Source of the DNA: Bacillus sp. FJAT-49711
GTDB taxonomy: Bacteria; Bacillota; Bacilli; Bacillales; Bacillaceae_C
Assembly (NCBI RefSeq): GCF_018343715.1
Contig: NZ_JAGYPL010000002.1
Span: forward strand, 401,730-442,353
Direction: 5' to 3'
Length of the DNA: 40,624 nt
Shown here: one piece after another, positions 15,846 to 24,514 of the stretch
Layout of the letters: every line of letters begins with the position of its first letter
Numbering within the stretch: position 1 is the stretch's first letter
Made by a program: the position numbers and the translations under genes
The notes under the pieces: generated by a model
The model's database searches: none
The model's input: only the letters and a program-made list of their open reading frames with translations
What the model was told of the DNA's origin: nothing

Positions 15846-17147
15846 ATGAATCGTTATTTTAATTTTAAGGAATTGAATACGAGCTACCGTCAAGAATCGG
15901 TTGCGGGTCTTACCACTTTTCTTGCCATGGCGTATATTCTTTTCGTTAACCCATCTATTTTAAGTGCAACTGGTATGGATCAAGGTGCCATTTTCGTTGC
16001 GACAGGTCTTGCTTCTGCTATTGCCTGTTTAATCATGGGTCTATGGGCAAAGTATCCTGTGGCACTTGCGCCTGGGATGGGGATTAATGCTTTCTTCGCT
16101 TTTACTGTAGTGTTGGGAATGGGTATTCCTTGGCAAACAGCATTAGCAGGTACGTTTGTTTCTGGTTTAATTTTCTTCATTTTAACGTTAACAAAAATTC
16201 GTGAAACGATTATCAATGCTATTCCTGAACAATTAAAGCTTGCGGTTGCATCTGGTATCGGTTTGTTTATTGCTTTTATCGGTTTTCAAAATGCAGGTAT
16301 TGTAAAAGAAGCAGAGCCTGGTACAACGATTGTTGCGCTTGGTGATATCACAGCTCCAACTACTTTATTAGCCATTTTTGGTTTGATTGTTACTGCGTTT
16401 TTCATGATCAGACGTTTTAAAGGAGCCATTTTTTACGGAATGATCGTCACTTCCGTTGCAGGGATTATTTTTGGGCTCATTGATTTGCCATCTGGACTTG
16501 TTGCTCCAATTCCAAGCCTTGAACCTACTTTTGGTGCTATGTTTAGTCATTTAGGAGATCTTTTTACTCCGCATATGCTCGTTGTTATTTTTACATTATT
16601 ATTTGTTGATTTCTTTGATACAGCTGGTACGTTATTAGCTGTTACCCGTCAAGCTGGATTATTAGTAGATGGGAAATTGCCTAGAATTGGCCGTGCTTTA
16701 TCTGCCGATTCAATTGCAACTATGATCGGTGCACTTTTGGGAACTTCGACAACAACATCTTATGTAGAATCAACTTCTGGAGTTGCAGCTGGCGGGCGTA
16801 CTGGTTTTACATCTATCGTCACTGCGGGCTTATTCATCTTAGCGTTATTCTTTTCACCTTTATTAAGTGTTGTTACACCGCAAGTTACAGCTCCTGCTTT
16901 GATCGTAGTAGGAATTTTGATGTCATCTGCATTAGCTGAAATCAAATGGAACGAATTTGAATTTGCGATTCCTGCTTTCTTAACTGTTGTTACAATGCCA
17001 TTAACGTATAGTATCTCAACTGGTATTGCTTTAGGGTTCATCCTTTATCCTTTAACAATGGTATTCAGAGGGAAATACAAAGAAGTTCATCCAATTATGT
17101 ACGTATTATTCGTCGTGTTCATTGCCTATCTTGGCTGGGCCGTTTAA
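15846..17147 (+). CDS. pbuG: Guanine/hypoxanthine permease, NCS2 family
   Basis: A 433-residue membrane transporter of the nucleobase:cation symporter-2 (AzgA/PbuG) branch. Hydrophobic segments fill most of the protein. Diagnostic motifs are VAGLTTFLAMAYILFVNP near the N-terminus, ALAPGMGINAFFAFTVVLGM and DFFDTAGTLLAVTRQAGL in the middle, and SYVESTSGVAAGGRTGFTSI. It imports hypoxanthine and guanine for salvage. The frame is open from 15819, but TTAGGAGG seven bases before ATG 15846 fixes the start. Control by a guanine riboswitch with a terminator in the leader fits a purine importer repressed when purines are plentiful, as known for B. subtilis pbuG. Adenine deaminase lies downstream in the same direction. 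Confidence 0.93.
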   Translation: MNRYFNFKELNTSYRQESVAGLTTFLAMAYILFVNPSILSATGMDQGAIFVATGLASAIACLIMGLWAKYPVALAPGMGINAFFAFTVVLGMGIPWQTALAGTFVSGLIFFILTLTKIRETIINAIPEQLKLAVASGIGLFIAFIGFQNAGIVKEAEPGTTIVALGDITAPTTLLAIFGLIVTAFFMIRRFKGAIFYGMIVTSVAGIIFGLIDLPSGLVAPIPSLEPTFGAMFSHLGDLFTPHMLVVIFTLLFVDFFDTAGTLLAVTRQAGLLVDGKLPRIGRALSADSIATMIGALLGTSTTTSYVESTSGVAAGGRTGFTSIVTAGLFILALFFSPLLSVVTPQVTAPALIVVGILMSSALAEIKWNEFEFAIPAFLTVVTMPLTYSISTGIALGFILYPLTMVFRGKYKEVHPIMYVLFVVFIAYLGWAV

Positions 17148-17177
17148 AGCCATCGACGTAGAAACTTCAGTCCCAGA

Positions 17178-17315
17178 CTTGCGATAAAGGAACGAGCCGA
17201 TGTTACTTATCGTAAGGAAGAGGGCAAGAATTTTAATAGTCGATAGGCACTGATGTTAGACATAATAAAAAAGAACTCAATGAATGGGAATGCACATAAT
17301 CTTATGGGCATTCCC
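17178..17315 (+). terminator. Hairpin region between pbuG and adenine deaminase gene
   Basis: The 327-base gap holds two hairpins. GGGAATGC (17286-17293) and GCATTCCC (17308-17315), followed by TCCTTTT, is the likely pbuG terminator, with a weak T tail. Earlier, CTTGCGATAA (17178-17187) can pair with TTATCGTAAG (17207-17216), one G-T, with no T run; its role is unknown. Confidence 0.55.
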
Positions 17316-17474
17316 TCCTTTTACTAAGGCGCGGTTCTCGTGTTTTTTTGTAAATGTTCAAAAGTTGGCAGCTATTTTCATACGATCGTTCAAATAAAAT
17401 ATTCTTTATGAATTTAAAATAGCAACCATGTTTGAGAAAAGAGCCTTATTAATATCGATGGGAGTGCAGCATCT

Positions 17475-19265
17475 ATGCAAAGCAAAAGAAAAAAACTTTA
17501 TGAAGTGAGTCAGCAGCTATCCAAAGTGGCTAGAGGAATTGAAAAAGCCGATTTAGTCATTAAAAATGGTACGCTCGTGAATGTATTTTCTGGAGAATTA
17601 CTTGAAAACATGGATGTCGCGATCTCCCAAGGAAGAATTGCCTATATAGGGAATGCTGAACATACAATTGGTGAAGAAACGAAAGTGGTTGACGTACACA
17701 ATAAGTATATCGTTCCGGGGTTATTGGATGGTCATATGCATGTGGAAAGCACAATGCTTTCTGTTACGGAATTTTCGAAAGCTGCGCTTGCGAAAGGGAC
17801 AACAGGTATTTTTATGGACCCGCATGAAATTGCTAACGTCTTTGGTGTTGAAGGTGTTCGTTTAATGCATGAGGAAGGACAACAGCTTCCGTTAAAAGTG
17901 TTTACTACTTTTCCATCATGTGTTCCGGCAACGACGGATTTTGAAGATGCAGGCGCGTCTTTAGGTGTTGAGGATATTAAAGCTGGATTACAGTGGGAAA
18001 ATGTAGCTGGTCTCGGAGAAGTGATGAACTTCCCAGGAGTCGTTTTCGGTGACCCTCTTATGTGTGGAGAAATTGAAGAAACAATCAAGGCGAATAAAAC
18101 AGTAACGGGACATTTTCCTGCTGAAGACCCACATATGCTGCAAGCTTATATCGCTTCGGGAGTCACTTCTGATCATGAAACGGTCACGAGGGAGCAAGGG
18201 CTTGAAAAGGTTAGATTGGGCATGCATCTTATGATTCGCGAAGGATCTGCTTGGCATGATGTAAAAGAAGTGATCAAAGTTGTAACGGAAGATAAAGTAA
18301 ACACGGATAATATCAGCTTAGTGACAGATGATGTTTACCCACAAACCCTTATTGAAAAAGGTCATCTAAACCACGTCGTTCGCCGCGCGATTGAAGAAGG
18401 GGTCGACCCTGTTACGGCGATTCAAATGGCCACGATCAATGTTGCTCGATATTATAAATTAGAACAAGATCTTGGAGCGATAGCACCAGGAAAATATGCA
18501 GATATTTTAATTATAGAAGATCTAGAAAAAGTTGAACCGGTTACGGTCATTACAGACGGGGAAATCGTTTTTAATAACGGAAAACTTGTAAAACAATTTC
18601 CTGCTTTCACTTATCCTGAACACGTTCGAAATTCAATCAATTTGAAATCGGGGCTTACTGAGAATGACTTCCTATTAAAGGGTAAAGCTCAGCAAACAGC
18701 GGAAGTAAATGTCATTAAAATCATTGAAAATAGTGCTCGTACAGAAAAAATGACTGCAAGCTTACAAGTGGTCGATGGATTTATCCAACCGGATTTGGAA
18801 AAAGATATTTTACAGCTGGCTTGCATCGAACGTCATCATGCAACAGGACAGATTTCTCTTGGGTTTGCGCATGGTTTCCAATTGAAAAAAGGGGCAGTAG
18901 CTTCCACGGTCGCTCATGACAGCCATAATCTACTTGTCATGGGGACGAATGCTGAAGATATGGCGTTTGCTGCGAATGAGCTCGCTAAGATGGGCGGTGG
19001 CATGATCGTTGTAGAAAATCAAAAAGTCCTTGCTAAAGTGAGCATGCGCATTGCCGGACTTATGTCAGATCAACCACTGGAAACGGTCGTAAAAGAAGTT
19101 CAAAATCTCGAACAAGCATGGAAGGAAATTGGATGCCCAATTCATGCGCCATTTATGACATTTTCACTTATTGCATTGCCGGTCATTCCAGAAATCCGCA
19201 TCTCCAATCGAGGAATAGTGGATGTTACAGAATTTAAACTAATAGAAACTGAGATTTTCGAATAA
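17475..19265 (+). CDS. adeC: Adenine deaminase
   Basis: A 596-residue amidohydrolase that converts adenine to hypoxanthine and ammonia in purine salvage. The metal-site motif PGLLDGHMHVEST (about residues 81-93) is followed by FMDPHEIANVFG, the HFPAEDP block, GVTSDHE, and the late SLVTDDVYP (about 288-296) with the catalytic Asp region. The C-terminal half has the adenine-deaminase domain with IERHHATGQISLGFAHGF and VAHDSHNLLVMGTN. Length and order match AdeC of bacilli. ATG 17475 follows GGGAGTG. It follows pbuG in the same direction after a hairpin, so import of purine bases and use of adenine are encoded side by side. It may have its own promoter in the gap. Confidence 0.95.
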   Translation: MQSKRKKLYEVSQQLSKVARGIEKADLVIKNGTLVNVFSGELLENMDVAISQGRIAYIGNAEHTIGEETKVVDVHNKYIVPGLLDGHMHVESTMLSVTEFSKAALAKGTTGIFMDPHEIANVFGVEGVRLMHEEGQQLPLKVFTTFPSCVPATTDFEDAGASLGVEDIKAGLQWENVAGLGEVMNFPGVVFGDPLMCGEIEETIKANKTVTGHFPAEDPHMLQAYIASGVTSDHETVTREQGLEKVRLGMHLMIREGSAWHDVKEVIKVVTEDKVNTDNISLVTDDVYPQTLIEKGHLNHVVRRAIEEGVDPVTAIQMATINVARYYKLEQDLGAIAPGKYADILIIEDLEKVEPVTVITDGEIVFNNGKLVKQFPAFTYPEHVRNSINLKSGLTENDFLLKGKAQQTAEVNVIKIIENSARTEKMTASLQVVDGFIQPDLEKDILQLACIERHHATGQISLGFAHGFQLKKGAVASTVAHDSHNLLVMGTNAEDMAFAANELAKMGGGMIVVENQKVLAKVSMRIAGLMSDQPLETVVKEVQNLEQAWKEIGCPIHAPFMTFSLIALPVIPEIRISNRGIVDVTEFKLIETEIFE

Positions 19266-19274
19266 TTACTATTG

Positions 19275-19300
19275 AGGCGCTTAACGAAAGCGTCTTTTTT
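19275..19300 (+). terminator. Terminator of adeC
   Basis: AGGCGCTT (19275-19282) and AAGCGTCT (19288-19295), one G-T pair, followed by TTTTT. Confidence 0.85.
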
Positions 19301-19363
19301 ATTTGATATTTAGCTGTATAGATGCCTTATCCTTATCCTAAAAAGACAAGAAATCTCCCAATA

Positions 19364-19587
19364 GATAACTGCAGCTGGGACAAAAAATGAGAAAGGAAGG
19401 TTGCCCCAAAGTTGTCTCAACTGAGGACAAGAAAAGCGAAAAGCTCGGAAGGTTGCCCTCAACTGAAGACAGGAAAAGCGAAAAATTCAGAATGCTGTCC
19501 TGAGTTGTCTCAACTGAGAACAGGAAAAGTGAAAAGCTCGAGCACCGTCCAGAGTTACTTCAACTGAGGATGAGAAATGTAAAAAAG
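19364..19587. repeat. Cluster of degenerate 42-51 bp intergenic repeats
   Basis: Four copies begin with TCAACTGA at 19417, 19459, 19510 and 19560. Each continues with a variant of GACAGGAAAAGCGAAAAGCT, and the first three then with a stretch like GGAAGGTTGCCC or GTCCTGAGTTGTC. A diverged fifth copy starts near 19364. The unit length varies (42, 51, 50 bp). No coding frame is supported. It is unrelated to the 21-bp array. Confidence 0.8.
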
Positions 19588-19714
19588 TAGGTTTTCTTCC
19601 CAAAATTCATATTCAAACTCTTTTTTGCTTTGTGGATTTAGGATCTTTAATTTAATTTATTTTTCATTATTAAATTTAGCTTCATTGCCATTTTCAACAT
19701 GATACAAAAAAACC

Positions 19715-19770
19715 TTGTTTTTCATTTTAATCTGTGTAAAATATATAAGTGTAAAGACACCTGTAAACAC
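19715..19770 (+). promoter_or_regulatory. Promoter and likely operator of nadBCA
   Basis: TTGTTT (19715-19720) and TAAAAT (19737-19742) are 16 bases apart. Around the expected start, GTGT (19749-19752) and ACAC (19767-19770) bracket a region that also holds the near direct repeats TGTAAAGACACC and TGTAAACACC. In B. subtilis the nad operon is repressed by the niacin-responsive NiaR (YrxA); whether this is its site I infer only from position. Confidence 0.5.
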
Positions 19771-19784
19771 CGGAGGCTTTCATA

Positions 19785-21365
19785 ATGAAAATAAGTGATG
19801 TGCTTATCATCGGCAGCGGAGTAGCCGCTTTACAGCTAGCGACTTTGCTTAGTAAAGACAAAAATGTGAAAATCCTAACAAAGTCGGCCATAGAGAATGC
19901 AAATTCTTATTTGGCACAAGGGGGGATTGCTGCTGCACTTGGAATTTATGATGATCCTTCGAAACACATTAAGGATACTCTTGAGGCTGGAAGGCTTCAT
20001 AATGATGATGAAATAGTTCGTGAAATATTGAACGAAGCACCTGAATTAATAGAAGATTTCTCTAAACGAAGTAATATTTTTGATAAAGCTGCAAATGGAC
20101 AATTGGAACTCGGACTTGAAGGAGCCCATAGCGAAAAAAGAATTGTCCATAGCGGTGGTGATGCGACAGGAAGAAATGTAATAGAGTACTTAATGAGTAG
20201 ATTAACAGAAAATATTAATGTGGAAGAAAATGTTTTTGCTTATGAATTAATCATTGATGATCAGCTGAAACAATGCATCGGTGTAAAAACCAAAAATCAA
20301 GAAGGCGATATTTGCTGTTTTTTTGGAAGCGCTGTGATTCTCGCAACCGGAGGAAATGGCCAATTATTTCCCTTTACGTCAAGTGCCCCAACGATCACGG
20401 GGGATGGAATTGCGATGGCCTATTTAGCTGGCGTAGAAATTGTTGATATGGAATTTATTCAATTTCACCCGACTCTCTTGTATAAAGATGGAGAAGCAAA
20501 AGGTTTAATTTCGGAGGCGGTTAGAGGGGAAGGGGGAATTTTAGTAAGCCAGGATGGAATGTCTATTATGGATGGAGTTCATCCGCTAAAGGATCTTGCT
20601 CCAAGACATGTTGTGTCTCAAACTATTTTTGACTATATAGAAAATGGACATGAAATATATTTAGACATACGGAATATAAAAAAGTTCGAGAAAAGGTTCC
20701 CGCAGATTACAGCTATTTGTTGGAAAAGTGGAATTAACGTTAAGGATGGGAGAATTCCAGTTGTTCCAGGCAGTCATTTTTTAATGGGGGGAATCAAAAC
20801 GGATGCAATAGGCCGTACCTCGTTAAGTGGCTTATATGCTATCGGAGAAGCTGCATGCACAGGGCTGCATGGCGCAAATCGCTTGGCGAGCAACTCCTTG
20901 CTGGAAGGTCTTTATCAAGGGAGAAAGCTCTCACAATGGATTAATGCAAATTTAAAAGAGTATTCCATTCCAAAGCTAAATCAATTTTTTCGTCCCGTTC
21001 ACGAAAAAAAGGTTATGCTACCGGATGTTCAACTTTTAAAGAGGTTGATGATGAAACGAGTCGGGATAGTCCGTTCTAAAGAACTTTTAGAAAAACATAA
21101 AAATTGGTTACAGAAGTTAAATGTAAATGATATTACAGACCTTGATTCTTATTCAATACAAGATCTTACAACAATATTTATGTATATCAATGCGTACCTT
21201 GTGACAGTAGCGTCATTAAAGAGAACGGAAAGCCGGGGAGGCCACTTTAGAAATGATTTCCCGTATGAAGATAATGATAACTGGTTGAAGAAAGTGGTTA
21301 TTCAAAAGCGGCAGGAGGAAGGGGCGATCGTTTATGAACAAGTTAAAGCTGCGCTCATTAATTGA
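19785..21365 (+). CDS. nadB: L-aspartate oxidase
   Basis: A 526-residue flavoprotein that oxidises L-aspartate to iminoaspartate, the first step of de novo NAD synthesis. The FAD-binding N-terminus VLIIGSGVAALQLA (about residues 5-18) is followed by NSYLAQGGIAAALG and HSGGDATGRNV, with GGNGQLFPFTSSAP mid-protein and the flavin-site block GLHGANRLASNSLLEGL near 375. The C-terminal helical domain follows (about 425-526). ATG 19785 lies eight bases after GGAGG. It is the first gene of nadB-nadC-nadA, and nadC starts inside its last codons. The cysteine desulfurase gene often found divergent from nadB in bacilli is not present here. Confidence 0.95.
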   Translation: MKISDVLIIGSGVAALQLATLLSKDKNVKILTKSAIENANSYLAQGGIAAALGIYDDPSKHIKDTLEAGRLHNDDEIVREILNEAPELIEDFSKRSNIFDKAANGQLELGLEGAHSEKRIVHSGGDATGRNVIEYLMSRLTENINVEENVFAYELIIDDQLKQCIGVKTKNQEGDICCFFGSAVILATGGNGQLFPFTSSAPTITGDGIAMAYLAGVEIVDMEFIQFHPTLLYKDGEAKGLISEAVRGEGGILVSQDGMSIMDGVHPLKDLAPRHVVSQTIFDYIENGHEIYLDIRNIKKFEKRFPQITAICWKSGINVKDGRIPVVPGSHFLMGGIKTDAIGRTSLSGLYAIGEAACTGLHGANRLASNSLLEGLYQGRKLSQWINANLKEYSIPKLNQFFRPVHEKKVMLPDVQLLKRLMMKRVGIVRSKELLEKHKNWLQKLNVNDITDLDSYSIQDLTTIFMYINAYLVTVASLKRTESRGGHFRNDFPYEDNDNWLKKVVIQKRQEEGAIVYEQVKAALIN

Positions 21366-22170
21366 GCAATTTTTTATTGAAGACATTGGCGAACAGGATG
21401 TCACAACCGACTTAATTTTTACCGATGATACAAATGGAAAAATTGTTTTTTTAGCAAAGGAAAAAGGGGTTTTTTGCGGAGAAGATATTATTAAAACTGG
21501 ATTTAATTTGCTGAACCCTGATATTGTTATCGATTTGCATGTGAAAGATGGTGATTCAATTGAGATAGGGGAGCAGCTAGGAGTTGTTTCCGGAGAAGTT
21601 TCCACCCTTTTAAAGGGAGAAAGGGTCATTTTGAACCTCGTTCAACGCATGAGTGGAATTGCGACTTTAACTCGTAAAGCAGTAGAGACACTGGATTGCT
21701 CTTATACAAGGATTTGTGATACTAGAAAGACAACGCCTGGACTTCGGATGCTTGAAAAGTATGCGGTACGCTGCGGAGGGGGATATAATCATCGTTTTGG
21801 CCTTTATGACGGAGTTATGATTAAAGACAACCATATATCATTTGCTGGTTCCATCAAACGTGCGGTTGAATTAGTGCGCGAGCAATTAGGGCATATGGTC
21901 AAAATTGAAGTGGAAACAGAGTCAAAAGAACAAGTCATTGAGGCGGTGGAAGCAGGTGCGGATGTGATTATGTTCGATAACCGTACTCCTGCTGAAATAA
22001 AAGAATTAATCAAATTGGTGCCCAACCATACGATTACAGAAGCTTCAGGCGGAATCGCATTAAGTGATTTGGACTCATATCGAGATTGTGGTGTTCATTA
22101 TATTTCGCTCGGCTTTTTGACTCATTCTTTTAAGGCGCTGGATGTCAGTGTGAAAGTCGTACTCGGTTAA
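21334..22170 (+). CDS. nadC: Nicotinate-nucleotide (quinolinate) pyrophosphorylase, carboxylating
   Basis: A 278-residue quinolinate phosphoribosyltransferase that makes nicotinate mononucleotide from quinolinate and PRPP with loss of CO2. The diagnostic run is RKTTPGLRMLEKYAV, then CGGGYNHRFGLYDGVMIKDN (about residues 131-165). IKIEVETESKEQ-like and SGGI phosphate-binding sequences follow toward the C-terminus. It overlaps the end of nadB by 32 bases, with AAGGGG ten bases before its ATG inside the nadB coding sequence, so the two are translationally linked. nadA follows 36 bases later. Confidence 0.95.
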   Translation: MNKLKLRSLIEQFFIEDIGEQDVTTDLIFTDDTNGKIVFLAKEKGVFCGEDIIKTGFNLLNPDIVIDLHVKDGDSIEIGEQLGVVSGEVSTLLKGERVILNLVQRMSGIATLTRKAVETLDCSYTRICDTRKTTPGLRMLEKYAVRCGGGYNHRFGLYDGVMIKDNHISFAGSIKRAVELVREQLGHMVKIEVETESKEQVIEAVEAGADVIMFDNRTPAEIKELIKLVPNHTITEASGGIALSDLDSYRDCGVHYISLGFLTHSFKALDVSVKVVLG

Positions 22171-22206
22171 TATATCAATTCTTAATGAGGGGAAGGAGCA
22201 TACAAA

Positions 22207-23166
22207 ATGACTGTTACAGAAATAAAAAACCGCTTAGTGGAGGAAATTCAAGAATGGAAGAAAAAGCGTAATGCCATTCTTCTTGCACACAATTACCAAC
22301 TACCAGAAATTCAAGATATTGCAGATGTTTTAGGTGATTCTCTTGCTCTTGCTAGGGCTGCCGTGGATACCACAGCAGATACGATTGTGTTCTGCGGGGT
22401 TCACTTTATGGCAGAAACGGCAGCAATGTTGAACCCGGAAAAAACGGTGCTTCTTCCAGATCTTGAAGCGGGCTGCTCTTTAGCTGATTCTATCACAGCG
22501 GACCAACTTCGTGAGTGGAAAGCGGAGCATCCAGATGCCGTAGTCGTTGCTTATGTAAATACAACCGCAGAGGTAAAGGCAGAAAGTGATTATTGCTGTA
22601 CTTCATCTAATGCAGTGGATATAGTTCGATCCATCCCGCCAGATAAAGAGATTTTATTTTTACCAGATATGTTCCTTGGAAACTTTGTGAAGAATGAAAC
22701 AGGTCGTGAAAACATGTATATTTGGATGGGAGAATGCCACGTACACGCAGGAATTGCTCCATATCAAGTAGAGAATGTATTGACACAACATCCAGAAGCG
22801 GAATTGCTTGTCCACCCAGAATGTGGCTGTTCTACATCCAGCATGTATTTAAAATCTGAAGGTATTCTACCAAAAGATAAAACTCATATTCTATCAACAG
22901 GCAATATGTTAAAGCACTCTAAAGTGTCACAGGCGGATGAATTCATCGTTGCAACCGAAGTAGGGATCATTCATCAGATGGAAAAACAAAATCCCGAAAA
23001 GCGATTCGTCCCAGCTAATCCAGAAGCAGTTTGTCCTTTCATGAAAATGATCACGCTGGAAAAGGTTCTAGCAGCTCTAAAAGAAAATAAACATGTGATC
23101 ACTGTCCCTGCCGATACTGCCGATCGGGCAAAGCTTGCCATTGAGCGTATGGTTTCTATTGGTTAA
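22207..23166 (+). CDS. nadA: Quinolinate synthase
   Basis: A 319-residue quinolinate synthase that condenses iminoaspartate with dihydroxyacetone phosphate using a [4Fe-4S] cluster. The three likely cluster cysteines are in VFCGVHFMAET (about residue 72), HPECGCS (about 200) and EAVCPFM (about 278). The sequence AHNYQLPEIQDIADVLGDSL near the N-terminus is typical. It is clearly shorter than the roughly 368-residue NadA of B. subtilis and resembles the compact type of other phyla and some Firmicutes. ATG 22207 follows GGGGAAGGAG. Last gene of the operon, with a perfect terminator after it. Confidence 0.94.
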   Translation: MTVTEIKNRLVEEIQEWKKKRNAILLAHNYQLPEIQDIADVLGDSLALARAAVDTTADTIVFCGVHFMAETAAMLNPEKTVLLPDLEAGCSLADSITADQLREWKAEHPDAVVVAYVNTTAEVKAESDYCCTSSNAVDIVRSIPPDKEILFLPDMFLGNFVKNETGRENMYIWMGECHVHAGIAPYQVENVLTQHPEAELLVHPECGCSTSSMYLKSEGILPKDKTHILSTGNMLKHSKVSQADEFIVATEVGIIHQMEKQNPEKRFVPANPEAVCPFMKMITLEKVLAALKENKHVITVPADTADRAKLAIERMVSIG

Positions 23167-23223
23167 TATGTGATACCGTTGGTTAGAAATAAAATAAGAT
23201 AGGTGTAGGATGCACAGCTTTGT

Positions 23224-23257
23224 CCCTTTAGATATGATTATCTAAAGGGTTTTTTTG
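23224..23257 (+). terminator. Terminator of the nadBCA operon
   Basis: CCCTTTAGATA (23224-23234) and TATCTAAAGGG (23239-23249) form a perfect 11-bp stem with a four-base loop, followed by seven T. Confidence 0.95.
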
Positions 23258-23894
23258 TTTTCAAAATATTAATAAAGAACAATTAACTGACTATCAGGAA
23301 AAGGAGTTACGAGAATTACATGATGAAATTCCTACCCGAAAAGGACATTGGACAAAACATTTAGAAGGCTCATATCCAATTGCCTCAGAATTCAAGACCT
23401 TAGAAAAATCGGATGCGAAATGGCTGTATATAGATCATGGTTGGAGAGAAATGCAGTGGGATGCCCATTGTAATAATTGTTGGGCAAGATGGTCTTTAAG
23501 AGAAAAGGGAATCACATTAATTGGGCCTGATCCAAAAAGTTTAGTGGATTCAATACCTAAAGAAAAAATGACGGGTGAAGCAAAAAAGTTACTAGTCAAT
23601 ATTGTTGAAGATACACATAGTTGGATGCCACCCGCAATCGCCTGGGGTCAAAGATATATTGTTACAACAGCCTGTAGAATGCTTTATACAATAAAAACTG
23701 GCGAAGTGACCTCTATAGCTCATTGTTTAGATTGGGCTGCTAAGAATTTAGATTCCCGTTGGTTAAGCCTGTTAAAACAAGTAAAGGAAGATAGAAAACT
23801 TGGATTTAACGAAAATACTAAACCACGGCCAGGAAGTTTGCAGAAGACCTATTCCTTTGTGAAATATGTTCAAAGTATAGGTTTGAAAAAGTAG
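23258..23894 (+). pseudogene. 5'-truncated aminoglycoside adenylyltransferase (DUF4111) remnant
   Basis: A frame without stops runs from 23238 to 23894. Its protein matches the C-terminal helical (DUF4111) domain of aminoglycoside (3'')/(9)-adenylyltransferases: YQEKELRELHDEIP, GHWTKHLEGSYP, KWLYIDHGWREMQWDAHCN, WARWSLREKGITLIGPDPKS and TACRMLYTIKTGEVTS. The N-terminal nucleotidyltransferase domain with the GS...D.D catalytic motif is missing; the sequence passes straight from the nadA terminator into the middle of the protein. The first in-frame ATG is 23451 and there is no ribosome binding site at the 5' edge. A product of about 147 residues could be made from there but could not transfer AMP. 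I read it as the remains of a deletion that joined nadA to this gene. Confidence 0.75.
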
Positions 23895-23919
23895 TCATTA
23901 AAAAATATTCAAAAACAAA

Positions 23920-23945
23920 TGAACGGTTCTAATAAATCTTTCGTC
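23920..23945 (+). promoter_or_regulatory. SigY-type autoregulatory promoter
   Basis: TGAACG (23920-23925), a 16-base spacer, then CGTC (23942-23945) match the -35 and -10 elements described for the B. subtilis sigY promoter. It lies about 40 bases before the sigY start, so the operon should be switched on by its own sigma factor. Confidence 0.8.
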
Positions 23946-23983
23946 ATATCAATAGAGCAAACAGAGAGGGGGTTCGTCTTTCG

Positions 23984-24514
23984 TTGGATCAGGTGGAAGA
24001 GAGAAAGTTAATTGTATTAGCGAAGAAAGGAAATGATGAGGCATTTACGATGCTTTTCCAAAACCATTACATGTTTTTATATAAATATTTAATTAAGCTC
24101 AGCCTCGATCCTAGCCTAACGGAAGATCTAACCCAGGAAACGATGCTAAAAGCGTATATCCATCTTACAAATTTTAAAGGCGAATCCAAATTTTCAACTT
24201 GGCTGATCTCCATTGCCTCACGCGTTTATATTGATCACCAACGAAAAGTAAAGCGGGAACGGAAACGTTTTGAGAAGGCAAGAGAGGATGTTCTTCGCAA
24301 AGTGAAGTGGGATGTTTCGATAAGTGGTCACGATTGGACCGACTATATGAGTCAGTTTGCTGAGCTAGATCCAGATATTCGTGCTCCCATTTTGCTAAGA
24401 CATTATTATGGTTTTACATATCCCGAGATTGCATCAATGCTAAATATAAAAGAAGGAACGGTCAAGACACGTGTGCATAACGGTATAAAACGAATTCGAA
24501 AGGAGTGGTCGTGA
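23984..24514 (+). CDS. sigY: ECF RNA polymerase sigma factor SigY
   Basis: A 176-residue extracytoplasmic-function sigma factor. Region 2 spans about residues 22-90 ([40 protein letters not shown]), and region 4 spans about 125-175 ([39 protein letters not shown]). Gene order behind it is exactly that of the B. subtilis sigY-yxlCDEFG operon, which together with the promoter settles the name. The start is TTG 23984, eleven bases after AGAGGGGG; the next in-frame start, GTG 23993, is too far from that site. Its stop overlaps the ATG of yxlC (TGATG). In B. subtilis SigY responds to nitrogen starvation and is held off by products of its own operon. Confidence 0.92.
   Translation: MDQVEERKLIVLAKKGNDEAFTMLFQNHYMFLYKYLIKLSLDPSLTEDLTQETMLKAYIHLTNFKGESKFSTWLISIASRVYIDHQRKVKRERKRFEKAREDVLRKVKWDVSISGHDWTDYMSQFAELDPDIRAPILLRHYYGFTYPEIASMLNIKEGTVKTRVHNGIKRIRKEWS

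Noticed and set aside
17178-17216. A second riboswitch before adeC
   Set aside because: Only a single 10-bp hairpin is present, with no conserved aptamer core and no terminator or antiterminator partner that I can pair with it.
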